Origin: an uncultured Collinsella sp.
GTDB taxonomy: Bacteria > Actinomycetota > Coriobacteriia > Coriobacteriales > Coriobacteriaceae
Direction: 5' to 3'
Assembly (NCBI GenBank): GCA_959605475.1
Contig: CAUHFS010000045.1
Location: forward strand, 1-17,462
Length of the DNA: 17,462 nt
In this document: positions 1 to 6,941 of the stretch, in pieces
How the letters are laid out: each line of letters opens with the position of its first letter
How positions within the stretch are numbered: the stretch's first letter is position 1
Made by a program: the position numbers and the translations under genes
Notes under the pieces: generated by a model
Told to the model about the DNA's origin: nothing
The model's database searches: none
Seen by the model: the letters and a program-made list of their open reading frames with translations, nothing else

Positions 1-34
1 CGAGAAGTGGGACCGCGGCGAGTATCACGACTAA
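1..34 (+). CDS. lacB: C-terminal end of galactose-6-phosphate isomerase subunit LacB (partial)
   Basis: Only the last ten codons are visible, reading EKWDRGEYHD then TAA at 32-34. From memory, this matches the C-terminus of Gram-positive LacB proteins, which end in a LEKWDRGEYHD-like tail. LacB pairs with LacA to convert galactose 6-phosphate to tagatose 6-phosphate in the cytoplasm. The downstream lacX-like gene and lacC fit a lac/tagatose operon. The identification rests on ten residues plus context, so a different protein cannot be excluded. A structured repeat begins 4 nt after the stop codon. Confidence 0.7.
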   Translation, partial: EKWDRGEYHD

Positions 35-38
35 GGAG

Positions 39-178
39 GTTACGCGGTTTTGCCAAACCGCGTAACGGGTCGACGCTGCGAAGCCATCTGGCGGGCAATC
101 TGCCGTTCAGTTTCGGCGGCATGACCAGAAGGTCAATGCCGCCTCGCTTCACGGCACCTTGCCTCGCCAGCTGGCTTC
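39..178 (+). ncRNA. Structured intercistronic element, copy 1 (candidate RNA motif)
   Basis: Hairpin I is a perfect 12-bp stem (39-50 with 55-66) closed by a TGCC loop. A linker containing TCGACGCTGC follows. Hairpin II is a long rod: 80-93 pairs with 165-178 (13 of 14 pairs), T164 bulges, GGCAA 94-98 pairs with TTGCC 159-163, then a TC/CC internal loop, then TGCCG 101-105 with CGGCA 152-156, then a larger internal loop, then 115-122 with 136-143, bulged A135, and GACC-AGAA-GGTC at 123-134. Copy 2 at 2285-2423 has the same architecture with compensatory changes in hairpin I and the middle stem, and an almost wholly different outer stem. It lies just after the lacB stop. The sequence does not prove transcription or strand; + is chosen because the flanking operon reads that way. 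Confidence 0.75.
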
Positions 179-409
179 TCGCTGATGTCTGAGTGACCTG
201 TGGGGTTACCGCTGTTGTTGCGAAGATTTCTGATACGGCAAGCTGCTCCGATAACACGTTTGCTTGCTGAGCTTGTGTGCTTCGTTTTGGCGGTACCCGG
301 CATTCTGCAGCTTTTCAATTGACGGCTCGCGTTTCTGTGAGGGGGCGCGGGCCGGTTTTCTATCAGCCCTATTGACTTGGCGGGCTGTCGTAAGAAAGGG
401 AAGGCTCCT
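179..409. other. Intercistronic gap with no recognised gene
   Basis: About 230 nt separate the structured element from the start of the epimerase gene. Short open frames here lack convincing start signals. I found no convincing paired -35/-10 promoter boxes and no terminator. The only clear signal is the ribosome binding site for the next gene: GGGAAGG about 8 nt before the ATG at 410. Confidence 0.5.
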
Positions 410-1291
410 ATGGAGTTTATTCTTGATAACGGTTCTATTCGTGTGGCGCTGAGCACGGCTGGCGGATCGTTCACTTCGATTAAAGCTAACGGCCGCGAGT
501 ACCTGTGGCAGGGCGATCCTTCGGTCTGGTCGGGCCAGGCTCCCATTTGCTTCCCGATCTGCGGTGGCCTTCGTAACGGCCGCGCGATGACCATGGGCGG
601 CCGCGAGGTCAAGCTTGCCCGCCACGGCTTTGCCCGCAAGCAGGAGTGGAAGCTCGAGGAGCAGGGCGACAACTTGGTTGCGCTGAGCCTAAGCTCTGCC
701 GACCACGCCGAGCTGCTCGAGCAGTATCCGTATCCGTTTAAGATTGTTGCTCGTTACACGATCGATTCGGAAAAGGTGGCCGTGTCGTACGAGGTGACCA
801 ATGAGGGTACCGAGGACATGCCGTTTTTTGTGGGTGGCCACCCCGGCTTTAAGTGCCCGCTCGACGAGGGCGAGTCCTATGACGACTATGAGCTTCGTTT
901 TGATCAGCGTGAGGTCGCCGAGCTCTGTACTGCCGTTCCCTCGACGGGCTTGATTGATGTCGAGCATCGCAGCAAAAACCCGATGGTCGGCCACGACCTG
1001 CCGCTGACCCACGAACTCTTCGACTTCGCGGAGACCATCTTTGACGTGCTCGACAGCCGCGTGGTTACGCTGACCAAGAAAACCGGGGACAAGGGAGTGC
1101 GTTTGACGTTCCCCGATATGCCATACCTGATTGTGTGGAGCAAGCCCGAGGGCGACTTTGTGGCCGTGGAACCGTGGGGCGGCCTGTCCACTTGCTCCGA
1201 CGAGGACGATATTCTGGAGCACAAGCGTGGCTGCCTGGTTGCCAAGCCGGGGGAGACCGTCACCCGCGGTTTTGAGATCGAGATCCTTTAA
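410..1291 (+). CDS. Aldose 1-epimerase family protein, LacX/GalM-like
   Basis: A 293-residue protein of the galactose mutarotase superfamily, most like the LacX branch. It has an N-terminal NGREYLWQGDP stretch (about 28-37) followed by W40 and APICFPICGG (44-53). It also has RHGFAR around H72, GGHPGF with H144, and AVEPWGG near the C-terminus. The two histidines and the late glutamate sit where mutarotases place their catalytic residues. Such enzymes interconvert alpha and beta anomers of hexoses or hexose phosphates in the cytoplasm. The ATG at 410 is preferred over an upstream in-frame start at 377 because GGGAAGG precedes it at proper spacing. It lies between lacB and lacC, 56 nt before lacC, and is probably in the same transcript. 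LacX proteins accompany lac/tagatose operons in lactic acid bacteria; the exact substrate here is unknown. Confidence 0.88.
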   Translation: MEFILDNGSIRVALSTAGGSFTSIKANGREYLWQGDPSVWSGQAPICFPICGGLRNGRAMTMGGREVKLARHGFARKQEWKLEEQGDNLVALSLSSADHAELLEQYPYPFKIVARYTIDSEKVAVSYEVTNEGTEDMPFFVGGHPGFKCPLDEGESYDDYELRFDQREVAELCTAVPSTGLIDVEHRSKNPMVGHDLPLTHELFDFAETIFDVLDSRVVTLTKKTGDKGVRLTFPDMPYLIVWSKPEGDFVAVEPWGGLSTCSDEDDILEHKRGCLVAKPGETVTRGFEIEIL

Positions 1292-1347
1292 CGAGCTATC
1301 GTATGTTTGGGGCCGCGCGTGTCGTGCCCCGGAAACAGGAGTTCAAC

Positions 1348-2283
1348 ATGATTCTGACCGTTACCATGAACCCGTCGATCGATACGCGCTATCAACTCGA
1401 CAAGCTGATCATCGACGACGTGAACCGCGTGACGCCTGAAAAGACCGCTGGCGGCAAGGGCCTCAACGTGAGCCGTGTGCTGCTGCAGTTGGGCGACGAT
1501 GTGCTCGCGACCGGCCTGCTCGGCGGCCACATGGGTGCCTATATGGCCGAGCTTATGGATGCCGACGGCGTCAAGAACGACTTTGTGCCCATCGCCGGTG
1601 AGACGCGCATTTGCCTGAATATCCTGCACGAGGGCAATCAGACCGAGCTGCTGGAGAGCGGCCCGCAGATCGCCCCGGCCGAGCTCGAGGCCTTTACGGC
1701 CAAGTTCGCCGAGCTTGCAGCGAAGGCGGACGTTGTGACGCTTTCGGGCTCGCTGCCTCGTGGCGTCGATGCCGGCTACTATGCTGAGCTCGTCAAGATC
1801 GCCGAGGAGGCGGGCGCCAAGGTGCTGCTCGACACCTCGGGTGCATCGCTGGAGGCCGCGCTGGAGTCCGACGCTAAGCCTGAGCTCGTAAAGCCCAACC
1901 TAACCGAGATTAACGGCCTGCTGGGTACGTCCTTTACGACCGATGATGTCGATGCCCTGCGCGAGGCGCTTGCCGCCGATGACCGTTTTGCCGGTATCCC
2001 CTGGGTTGTCGTTTCGATGGGCGCTGCCGGTTCGGTGGGCTTCCATGAGGGCCGCGCGTTCCGCGCCAAGACGCCCGCGATTGCGGCTGTGAACGCGACG
2101 GGTTCCGGTGACTCGACCATCGCCGGTTTTGCGCATGCCATTGCTGCTGGTGCCGACGACGTCACGGTGCTCAAGACCGCCAATACCTGCGGCAAGCTCA
2201 ACGCCATGGATCCCAAGACCGGCCACCTGGTCATGGACCGCTGGGACGAGATCTACAACAGCGTTGTCGTGACTGAACTGTAG
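1348..2283 (+). CDS. lacC: Tagatose-6-phosphate kinase (LacC), PfkB family
   Basis: A 311-residue PfkB-family sugar-phosphate kinase. It starts MILTVTMNPSID, has the first PfkB signature GGKGLNVSRV (35-44), and has the anion-hole and catalytic motif NATGSGDS with D255. It resembles LacC more than FruK, notably in HEGNQTELLESGPQI (94-108), SGSLPRG and the late ANTCGKLNAMDPKTGH stretch. LacC phosphorylates tagatose 6-phosphate to tagatose 1,6-bisphosphate using ATP; some family members also act on fructose 1-phosphate. The start is at 1348 because CAGGAG lies 7 nt upstream; an earlier in-frame ATG at 1303 has no such site. The stop TAG is followed after one base by copy 2 of the structured repeat. 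No lacD follows; the class II aldolase at 9300 is a candidate partner. Confidence 0.9.
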   Translation: MILTVTMNPSIDTRYQLDKLIIDDVNRVTPEKTAGGKGLNVSRVLLQLGDDVLATGLLGGHMGAYMAELMDADGVKNDFVPIAGETRICLNILHEGNQTELLESGPQIAPAELEAFTAKFAELAAKADVVTLSGSLPRGVDAGYYAELVKIAEEAGAKVLLDTSGASLEAALESDAKPELVKPNLTEINGLLGTSFTTDDVDALREALAADDRFAGIPWVVVSMGAAGSVGFHEGRAFRAKTPAIAAVNATGSGDSTIAGFAHAIAAGADDVTVLKTANTCGKLNAMDPKTGHLVMDRWDEIYNSVVVTEL

Positions 2284-2284
2284 G

Positions 2285-2423
2285 GTTACGGCGTTTTATC
2301 AAACGCCGTAACGGCTCGACGCTGCAAACGCCCCTAAGCGGCAATCTGACGTTCAATCGTCGGGCATGACCAGAAGGTCAATGCCCTCCTCTTTCACGTC
2401 ACCTTGCTCGCTTAGGGGCGTTT
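2285..2423 (+). ncRNA. Structured element, copy 2 (candidate RNA motif)
   Basis: Same fold as copy 1 at 39-178. Hairpin I has a perfect 12-bp stem (2285-2296 with 2301-2312, TATC loop). Hairpin II has a perfect 15-bp outer stem (2326-2340 with 2409-2423), the same single T bulge (2408), GCAA/TTGC (2341-2344 with 2404-2407), the same TC/CC internal loop, TGACG 2347-2351 with CGTCA 2397-2401, GGGCAT 2362-2367 with ATGCCC 2381-2386, bulged A2380, and GACC-AGAA-GGTC at 2368-2379. It starts 1 nt after the lacC stop. Conserved primary sequence is confined to linkers, internal loops and the apical hairpin. Confidence 0.75.
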
Positions 2424-2465
2424 TCGCTGACAATGCCAAGGCAACGCCGATGTCTTGGTCGCAAG

Positions 2466-2521
2466 TAGTCATTGGGGACGTTCTTGTTTGACTAGTCGTT
2501 TAAGAACGTCCCCAATGACTA
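2466..2521. repeat. Long perfect palindrome, 20-bp arms, GGGGACG type
   Basis: The arms 2466-2485 and 2502-2521 are perfect reverse complements. They contain TTGGGGACG, and the 16-nt loop holds the self-complementary GACTAGTC. The element lies between the convergent lacC and galT genes. It has no T-tract on either side, so it is not a typical intrinsic terminator. It may belong with the other GGGAC-bearing palindromes at 10184 and 13620. Confidence 0.85.
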
Positions 2522-2523
2522 GC

Positions 2524-2567
2524 CAATAAAACGGCGCCCGTCGGCGATGTTGCCGGCGGGCGCCGTT
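2524..2567 (-). terminator. Intrinsic terminator for galK-galT
   Basis: The arms 2530-2545 and 2552-2567 form a GC-rich 16-bp stem with one G-T wobble and a 6-nt loop. On the - strand it is followed by TTTTATT. It lies about 50 nt downstream of the galT stop codon. Confidence 0.8.
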
Positions 2568-2617
2568 GTCGTGTGGGCGGTTGTGTCGTGGCCGCTGATG
2601 AGGCTCGAACTCGTATG

Positions 2618-4246
2618 CTACAGCGAGTCGATAAAGCGCTGCTGGGCGGCGCGGCCGGCTTCGTCCCACTTAAAGACGCCGGCGTTGTCGAGTACGTGGC
2701 CAAACACCACGCCGACCTCCTCGTGCAGGATATCGATGGCGTTGTCGGCCGTAAGCTCGTCGGCGCGGCGGGCAAAAACGTCCTCGGCCCATGCAGCGTG
2801 GCTGCGGCAAAGATCATCGCCCTCGAGCGCACCGGCGAGATCGTAGCTGGCATCGGCCTTGGCCGCCAGCAGGTGCTCGCGGACAGCGCCGAGCTCGGGA
2901 ACCAAGCGCGGCGGCAGAATGGCCAGGCCCATGACCTCGATCAGGCCGATGTTCTCCTTCTTAATGTGATGGTACTCGGCATGCGGGTGGAAAACGCCCA
3001 GCGGATGCTCGTCGGTCGTGATGTTGCAGCGAAGCGCCAGGTAGGCCTCGTAGATCTTGCCGCCGGCATTGCCGCGGGAGTCGACACGGCGGATGACGGG
3101 TGTCACGGTGTTGTGCGCCATGCCATCGGCTGTGTGCGCGATGACGCCAACCGACTCATCGGTCCACTCGCGCCAGGCGAGGATAATCTTCTCGGCAGCG
3201 TCGGGCAACTGGGCGCGGTCATGCGAGCGCAGGCGCAGCACCGAGAGCGGCCACTGCAGCACGGTACCGCTGACCTGGTCAAAACCGGGCACGCTAAACT
3301 GCGAGACTTCGGCGGCGTGCATCATGGGGAACTCGTGCGCGCCACCCTGGAAGTGGTCGTGCGACAAGATTGAGCCGCCTACGATGGGCAGGTCGGCGTT
3401 AGAGCCGATGAAGTAATGCGGGAACAGGTCCACAAAGTCGAGCAGGCAGGTCAGGCCCTTGCGGTCGACGTGCATCGGACGATGCTCGGAGCTCATGGCA
3501 ATGCAATGCTCGTTAAAGTATGCGTACGGGCTGTACTGGAAGCCCCAGCGCTCGCCATTGAGCGAGATGGGGATAATGCGCAGGTTCTGGCGTGCAGGAT
3601 GAGCGCCGCCGTCGGCTGCGGCGGAGCGTCCGGGGTAGCCCTCGTTTTCGATGCAGAGCTGGCAGGCGGGATACTTCTCGCCCGTGTTCTTGGCTGCACC
3701 TGCCGCGGCGATATCACGCGGGTCCTTCTCAGGCTTGGACAGGTTGATGGTGATTTCCAGGTCACCCCAGTTGGTGGGGGTGCTCCATTTGATGTTGCGT
3801 GCGATGGCGGCGCGGCGCACATAGCCGGCATCGCAGCACAGGCCGTAGAACCAGTCGGTCGCGGCGCGGGGCTCGTTGACGCCCATACGCCCATTGAACT
3901 CTTCGTTTACAACCGAAGGCCTCGGCATGAGCGCGCCCATGATGCGCATGGCGATGCGGTCGCGGCCCGACGCCGTGTCCTCGACGGCACCATTGGCAAC
4001 GGCGGCCTCGGAAAGCGCGGCAAGCGTGCCCTCCAGGTCAAAGTCGGGAAGGGTATCGGGGTGCAAGAGCGAAATCTTCTCGGTCTTGAGTGCCCAAGCC
4101 ATGTCGAGTGCGGGGCCCGTGGCGCCGATGCACTCCAAAATGGTGTTGTATGCCCAGATGCGATCGTCTTGGCCGATCATCGATCGGTGGATGGCGTACT
4201 CGATCAGGCTCTGCGCGGCCTCTCGCACGTCAGCCATTACAGCCAT
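2618..4246 (-). CDS. galT: Galactose-1-phosphate uridylyltransferase, class II (GalT)
   Basis: A 542-residue protein of the Gram-positive GalT type, much longer than the roughly 350-residue E. coli enzyme. It swaps UMP from UDP-glucose to galactose 1-phosphate, the second Leloir step. The nucleotidyl-transfer motif appears as ILSHDHFQGG with H296 and H298, matching the HxH-x-Q motif of the family. The preceding VDLFPHYFIGSNADLPIVGG stretch is also typical. The ATG at 4246 overlaps the end of galK by 10 nt and has AAGGGGG about 10 nt upstream. A second ATG at 4237, inside a TAATG overlap with the galK stop, is an alternative. Translational coupling with galK is likely. A strong terminator follows. 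Confidence 0.93.
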   Translation of the reverse strand: MAVMADVREAAQSLIEYAIHRSMIGQDDRIWAYNTILECIGATGPALDMAWALKTEKISLLHPDTLPDFDLEGTLAALSEAAVANGAVEDTASGRDRIAMRIMGALMPRPSVVNEEFNGRMGVNEPRAATDWFYGLCCDAGYVRRAAIARNIKWSTPTNWGDLEITINLSKPEKDPRDIAAAGAAKNTGEKYPACQLCIENEGYPGRSAAADGGAHPARQNLRIIPISLNGERWGFQYSPYAYFNEHCIAMSSEHRPMHVDRKGLTCLLDFVDLFPHYFIGSNADLPIVGGSILSHDHFQGGAHEFPMMHAAEVSQFSVPGFDQVSGTVLQWPLSVLRLRSHDRAQLPDAAEKIILAWREWTDESVGVIAHTADGMAHNTVTPVIRRVDSRGNAGGKIYEAYLALRCNITTDEHPLGVFHPHAEYHHIKKENIGLIEVMGLAILPPRLVPELGAVREHLLAAKADASYDLAGALEGDDLCRSHAAWAEDVFARRADELTADNAIDILHEEVGVVFGHVLDNAGVFKWDEAGRAAQQRFIDSL

Positions 4247-5442
4247 GCCGCGTAAGCCCCCTTGTCAGAGATGGCGTAGTGACGGGCAGAGCCCTCGCCC
4301 AGCCAGCCGTTCATCTTGGCAATGAAGGTGTCGACCAGATCGAGCGGCACGAAGGCCTGGATGGTGCCACCAAAGCCGCCACCGTGAATGCGAACGGCGC
4401 CGCGGCCGTCGAGCACGTGCTCGGCCAGCGCCAGGGCATACATGGAAGGCTGCTCGGAACCCAGCTTGGCAACAACATTCTGCAGGTACATGGCGGAGCT
4501 GGCGCCGGACTCGCGCGTCAGGACCAGGAACTGGTCAATGTCGCCAGCGTTCAGGGCTGCCCAGCGCTTGTCGACCAGGCCGTTCTCGTACCAGTAGTGA
4601 ACGGCACGCAGGCAAGCGCGGTCGCCCAGCTTGGCGCGCAGCTCGGGGAGCTTGGCGTCAAAGTCGGCAACGTTGACCTCGCACAGGCGTGCCTTGCCAA
4701 ACTCGGCGGCGACGTCCTGCATCTCGCGCGGAACGGCGGCGTAGTCGTCGGTAGCCGCCACATGGTCGGCGCCAACCTTAACGAGCACGAGCGCATAGCC
4801 GTGATCCTCAAAGTTGAGCTCGAGCTTCTGGGTCTTAGGCTGAGCCTGATCCTCAAAGTCCATGTAGGCGAGGCCGCCCAGGCACACAGCCGCCTGATCC
4901 ATAAGACCGCAGGGCTTGCCGTAATAGTTGTTCTCGGTGCGCTGGCTCATCTGGGCGAGCGCGACGGGCTCAATGGCGGGCGCGCCCCAGAGCGTCTCCA
5001 TGGCGCGGCCGTAAGCCGCCTCGACAGCGGCGGAGCTAGAAAGGCCGCCACCCGAGGGGACGGAGCAGGTAAAGGCAAAGTCGAAGCCCTGGGGCTCAAC
5101 GCCCAGAGCAGCGATTTCGTGGGCCATACCGCGCACGAGGCTTGCGGACGTGCCCTTCTCGGACTCTTGAATATCCAGCGTGTCGAGCGTGATCTCAAAC
5201 GTAGGATAGCCCTCGTCGGCGACGCGAACCTTGTTGGAATCGGTTGCCACGGCGATACCGTCAACGGCGACATCGAGCGAGCCGGCGATAACGTGACCGC
5301 CCTCGTGATCGGTGTGGTTGCCGCTGATCTCGGAACGGCCGGGCGCGTGCACATAGAGCACCTGGCGATCGCCGATGGGGCCAAACTCCTCCTCAAACAG
5401 CTTGGTGAGCGTGGCGAGTGTCTTTTCGTCGGGGGTGGTCAT
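4237..5442 (-). CDS. galK: Galactokinase (GalK), GHMP kinase family
   Basis: A 401-residue GHMP kinase that phosphorylates galactose to galactose 1-phosphate with ATP in the cytoplasm. The galactokinase signature GRSEISGNHTDH is at 35-46, the ATP-binding loop SVPSGGGLSSSAA at 127-139, a CGLMDQAA motif with the catalytic-type Asp further on, and a C-terminal HGGGFGG loop. In many homologues the signature reads GRVNLIGEHTDY, so Ser-Gly-Asn around 40-42 is a variant seen in a subset of the family. The ATG at 5442 is chosen over an in-frame upstream start at 5514 because AAGGAAAGGA precedes it. That upstream stretch also overlaps the operator at 5488-5500, so it is probably untranslated. It forms an operon with galT. 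Confidence 0.93.
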   Translation of the reverse strand: MTTPDEKTLATLTKLFEEEFGPIGDRQVLYVHAPGRSEISGNHTDHEGGHVIAGSLDVAVDGIAVATDSNKVRVADEGYPTFEITLDTLDIQESEKGTSASLVRGMAHEIAALGVEPQGFDFAFTCSVPSGGGLSSSAAVEAAYGRAMETLWGAPAIEPVALAQMSQRTENNYYGKPCGLMDQAAVCLGGLAYMDFEDQAQPKTQKLELNFEDHGYALVLVKVGADHVAATDDYAAVPREMQDVAAEFGKARLCEVNVADFDAKLPELRAKLGDRACLRAVHYWYENGLVDKRWAALNAGDIDQFLVLTRESGASSAMYLQNVVAKLGSEQPSMYALALAEHVLDGRGAVRIHGGGFGGTIQAFVPLDLVDTFIAKMNGWLGEGSARHYAISDKGAYAAWL

Positions 5443-5487
5443 GAGGGTCCTTTCCTTGGCGCATACTGACGAGTTTTCCGTCGTAGT

Positions 5488-5500
5488 GAGTACGTTAACA
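5488..5500 (+). promoter_or_regulatory. LacI-type operator candidate, site 1
   Basis: The 13-mer GAGTACGTTAACA occurs here about 45 bp upstream of the galK start codon. It has the central CG and imperfect dyad (TGTTAA-CG-TACTCA) typical of LacI-family operators. The same 13-mer recurs exactly at 5551-5563 (inverted) and 5675-5687. Confidence 0.75.
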
Positions 5501-5550
5501 ATCTGAAGTGGCATAAACTCAGCATCTACGATGCCGCACGTTACGGGCTA

Positions 5551-5563
5551 TGTTAACGTACTC
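5551..5563 (-). promoter_or_regulatory. LacI-type operator candidate, site 2
   Basis: This is an exact inverted copy of the 13-mer at 5488. It sits in the extended imperfect dyad TATGTTAACGTACTCATA. Its centre lies 64 bp from site 1 and 123 bp from site 3. Confidence 0.78.
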
Positions 5564-5674
5564 ATAACACAACACTTATCACTTTTTGAGAATCTGGTAA
5601 TCGGTAGAAATCCAGCCGTGAACGGTATTGCCGTATGGACTTATAGAGCAGAAGAGTTGCGGATTGAAAAAGTA

Positions 5675-5687
5675 GAGTACGTTAACA
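5675..5687 (+). promoter_or_regulatory. LacI-type operator candidate, site 3
   Basis: A third exact copy of GAGTACGTTAACA, about 94 bp upstream of the regulator's own start codon. It suggests autoregulation of the lacI-type gene, or looping with sites 1 and 2. The rest of the 5443-5780 gap shows no clear gene and no unambiguous -35/-10 pair. Confidence 0.72.
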
Positions 5688-5780
5688 TGCGTCCGACGAT
5701 AGCGGGCTTCGGCGCGGGATGTATTTCTGCCCGGGCTGGCATGCACGCTATTCAGATCTCGCGAGGGTGAAGGTGATCCT

Positions 5781-6812
5781 GTGGTAAGGCGCCCGTCCAA
5801 CGATACAGGTACGCGTCCGGTCTCCATGGCCGACGTCGCCCGCGCTGCTGGCGTTTCGCAGCAGACGGTTTCGCGCGTTGCCAACGGCCTCCCTAACGTC
5901 AACGAGCAGACGCGCCAGCGCGTGCAAGCCGCCATGCAGGAGCTCGGCTTCCGTCCGAGTTATGCCGGTCGCTCGCTGCGCGACGGCCGCTACCATTCGG
6001 TCGGTCTGTGCGTCAACGATGTCACCAAGTTTGGCAACCTTTCAATGATCGACGGCATCGCCAGCGCTGCTCGCGAGCATAATTGCGCCATCACGCTGGT
6101 CGAGATGTCCAAGACCGAGGAGTTTTCGCTTGCCGAGGCCACTCGCCGCATGGCAGCGCTGCCGGTGGACGGCATCATTATCGGCATGAGCCGTATGGCG
6201 CCCGATTTTGAGACGTTTGATCCACTGCCGGGCATTGGCACGGTCATCGTTACCATGTATGCGCATCCGCGCGTGACCACAGTCGATTCCGACCATTACG
6301 GCTGCTCGCTGTTGCTTATGGACCATCTGTTAGAGCTGGGGCACGAGCAGATTCGCTATATTGGCGGCCCGTCGTTCTCGGTCGACGAGCAATTTCGTCG
6401 CGCCGGTTGGCAGGATGCGCTCGAGCGTAAACACATCGAGCCGGCAGAGCCGCTCGAGGGCGACTGGTCTGCTAACAGCGGTTACGAGGCCGGCAGGTAC
6501 CTGGCCGAGCATGACCGCGCCATGACGGCGATTTACGCGGCAAACGACCAGATGGCAAACGGCGCTATTGCGGCGCTGCGCGATAGCGGCCTGCGCATGC
6601 CCGAGGATGTGAGCGTGGTGGGCGTCGACGATTCGCTCGATGATTTTGTGGCACACAACGAGCTCACGACCGTGCGATTCGATCTACATCAGCGCGGGCG
6701 CGAGGTATTCGAGCATGCGGTTCCCGAGGCGGGTGCGGCGGACAAAACCGTTGCCATTCGTATTCCCGGCCAGCTCATTATTCGACATAGCACGGCGATA
6801 CCGCGCTCATAG
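5781..6812 (+). CDS. LacI-family transcriptional regulator, probable gal repressor
   Basis: A 343-residue LacI/GalR regulator. The N-terminal helix-turn-helix and hinge helix span about residues 15-75 (MADVARAAGVSQQTVSRVAN, then the RPSYAGRSLRDGR hinge region). The remainder is a periplasmic-binding-like sugar sensor, with LLMDHLLELGHEQIRYIGG and a late DDSLDDF segment. The start is GTG at 5781, preceded by AAGGTGATC, close to the ideal Shine-Dalgarno match. It is divergent from galK, with three identical operator-like sites between them, so control of galKT and of itself is the natural inference. The inducer is probably a galactose-derived sugar, but nothing in the sequence fixes it. Confidence 0.92.
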   Translation: MVRRPSNDTGTRPVSMADVARAAGVSQQTVSRVANGLPNVNEQTRQRVQAAMQELGFRPSYAGRSLRDGRYHSVGLCVNDVTKFGNLSMIDGIASAAREHNCAITLVEMSKTEEFSLAEATRRMAALPVDGIIIGMSRMAPDFETFDPLPGIGTVIVTMYAHPRVTTVDSDHYGCSLLLMDHLLELGHEQIRYIGGPSFSVDEQFRRAGWQDALERKHIEPAEPLEGDWSANSGYEAGRYLAEHDRAMTAIYAANDQMANGAIAALRDSGLRMPEDVSVVGVDDSLDDFVAHNELTTVRFDLHQRGREVFEHAVPEAGAADKTVAIRIPGQLIIRHSTAIPRS

Positions 6813-6895
6813 TTTGCGCAGGTAAACAGCGATTTATCGTATTTCAATAACAATCGGTAAGGATGTCGGTAGATAGCTGTTGGGATGTAGCCGAG

Positions 6896-6904
6896 TGCTA
6901 TGAT
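6896..6904 (+). promoter_or_regulatory. Extended -10 promoter for the flavodiiron gene
   Basis: TGCTATGAT forms an extended -10 box (TGn plus TATGAT). No good -35 box is seen at 16-18 nt. The predicted transcript start near 6911 leaves a leader of about 30 nt holding the AGGAGG ribosome binding site at 6927-6932. Confidence 0.55.
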
Positions 6905-6941
6905 AGACGGGCTCTTTTGTCTATCTAGGAGGCTTTGCCTG

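Noticed and set aside
39..66. Hairpin I read as a simple terminator of lacB
   Set aside because: The stem is perfect but not followed by a T-tract, and the same hairpin with compensatory changes is part of a larger two-copy structure.
2573..3373. Long + strand open frame opposite galT
   Set aside because: It lies entirely antisense to galT, which has clear family motifs. Its translation shows no recognisable domain, and GC-rich codon bias commonly opens such shadow frames.
4090..5469. 459-codon + strand open frame opposite galK
   Set aside because: Long, but antisense to an unmistakable galactokinase. It has no ribosome binding site and a repetitive Val/Gly/Ala-Leu composition typical of mirror frames.
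5531..5770. 79-codon + strand frame in the galK-lacI gap
   Set aside because: It covers two of the three operator sites and has no Shine-Dalgarno sequence. This is regulatory DNA, not a gene.
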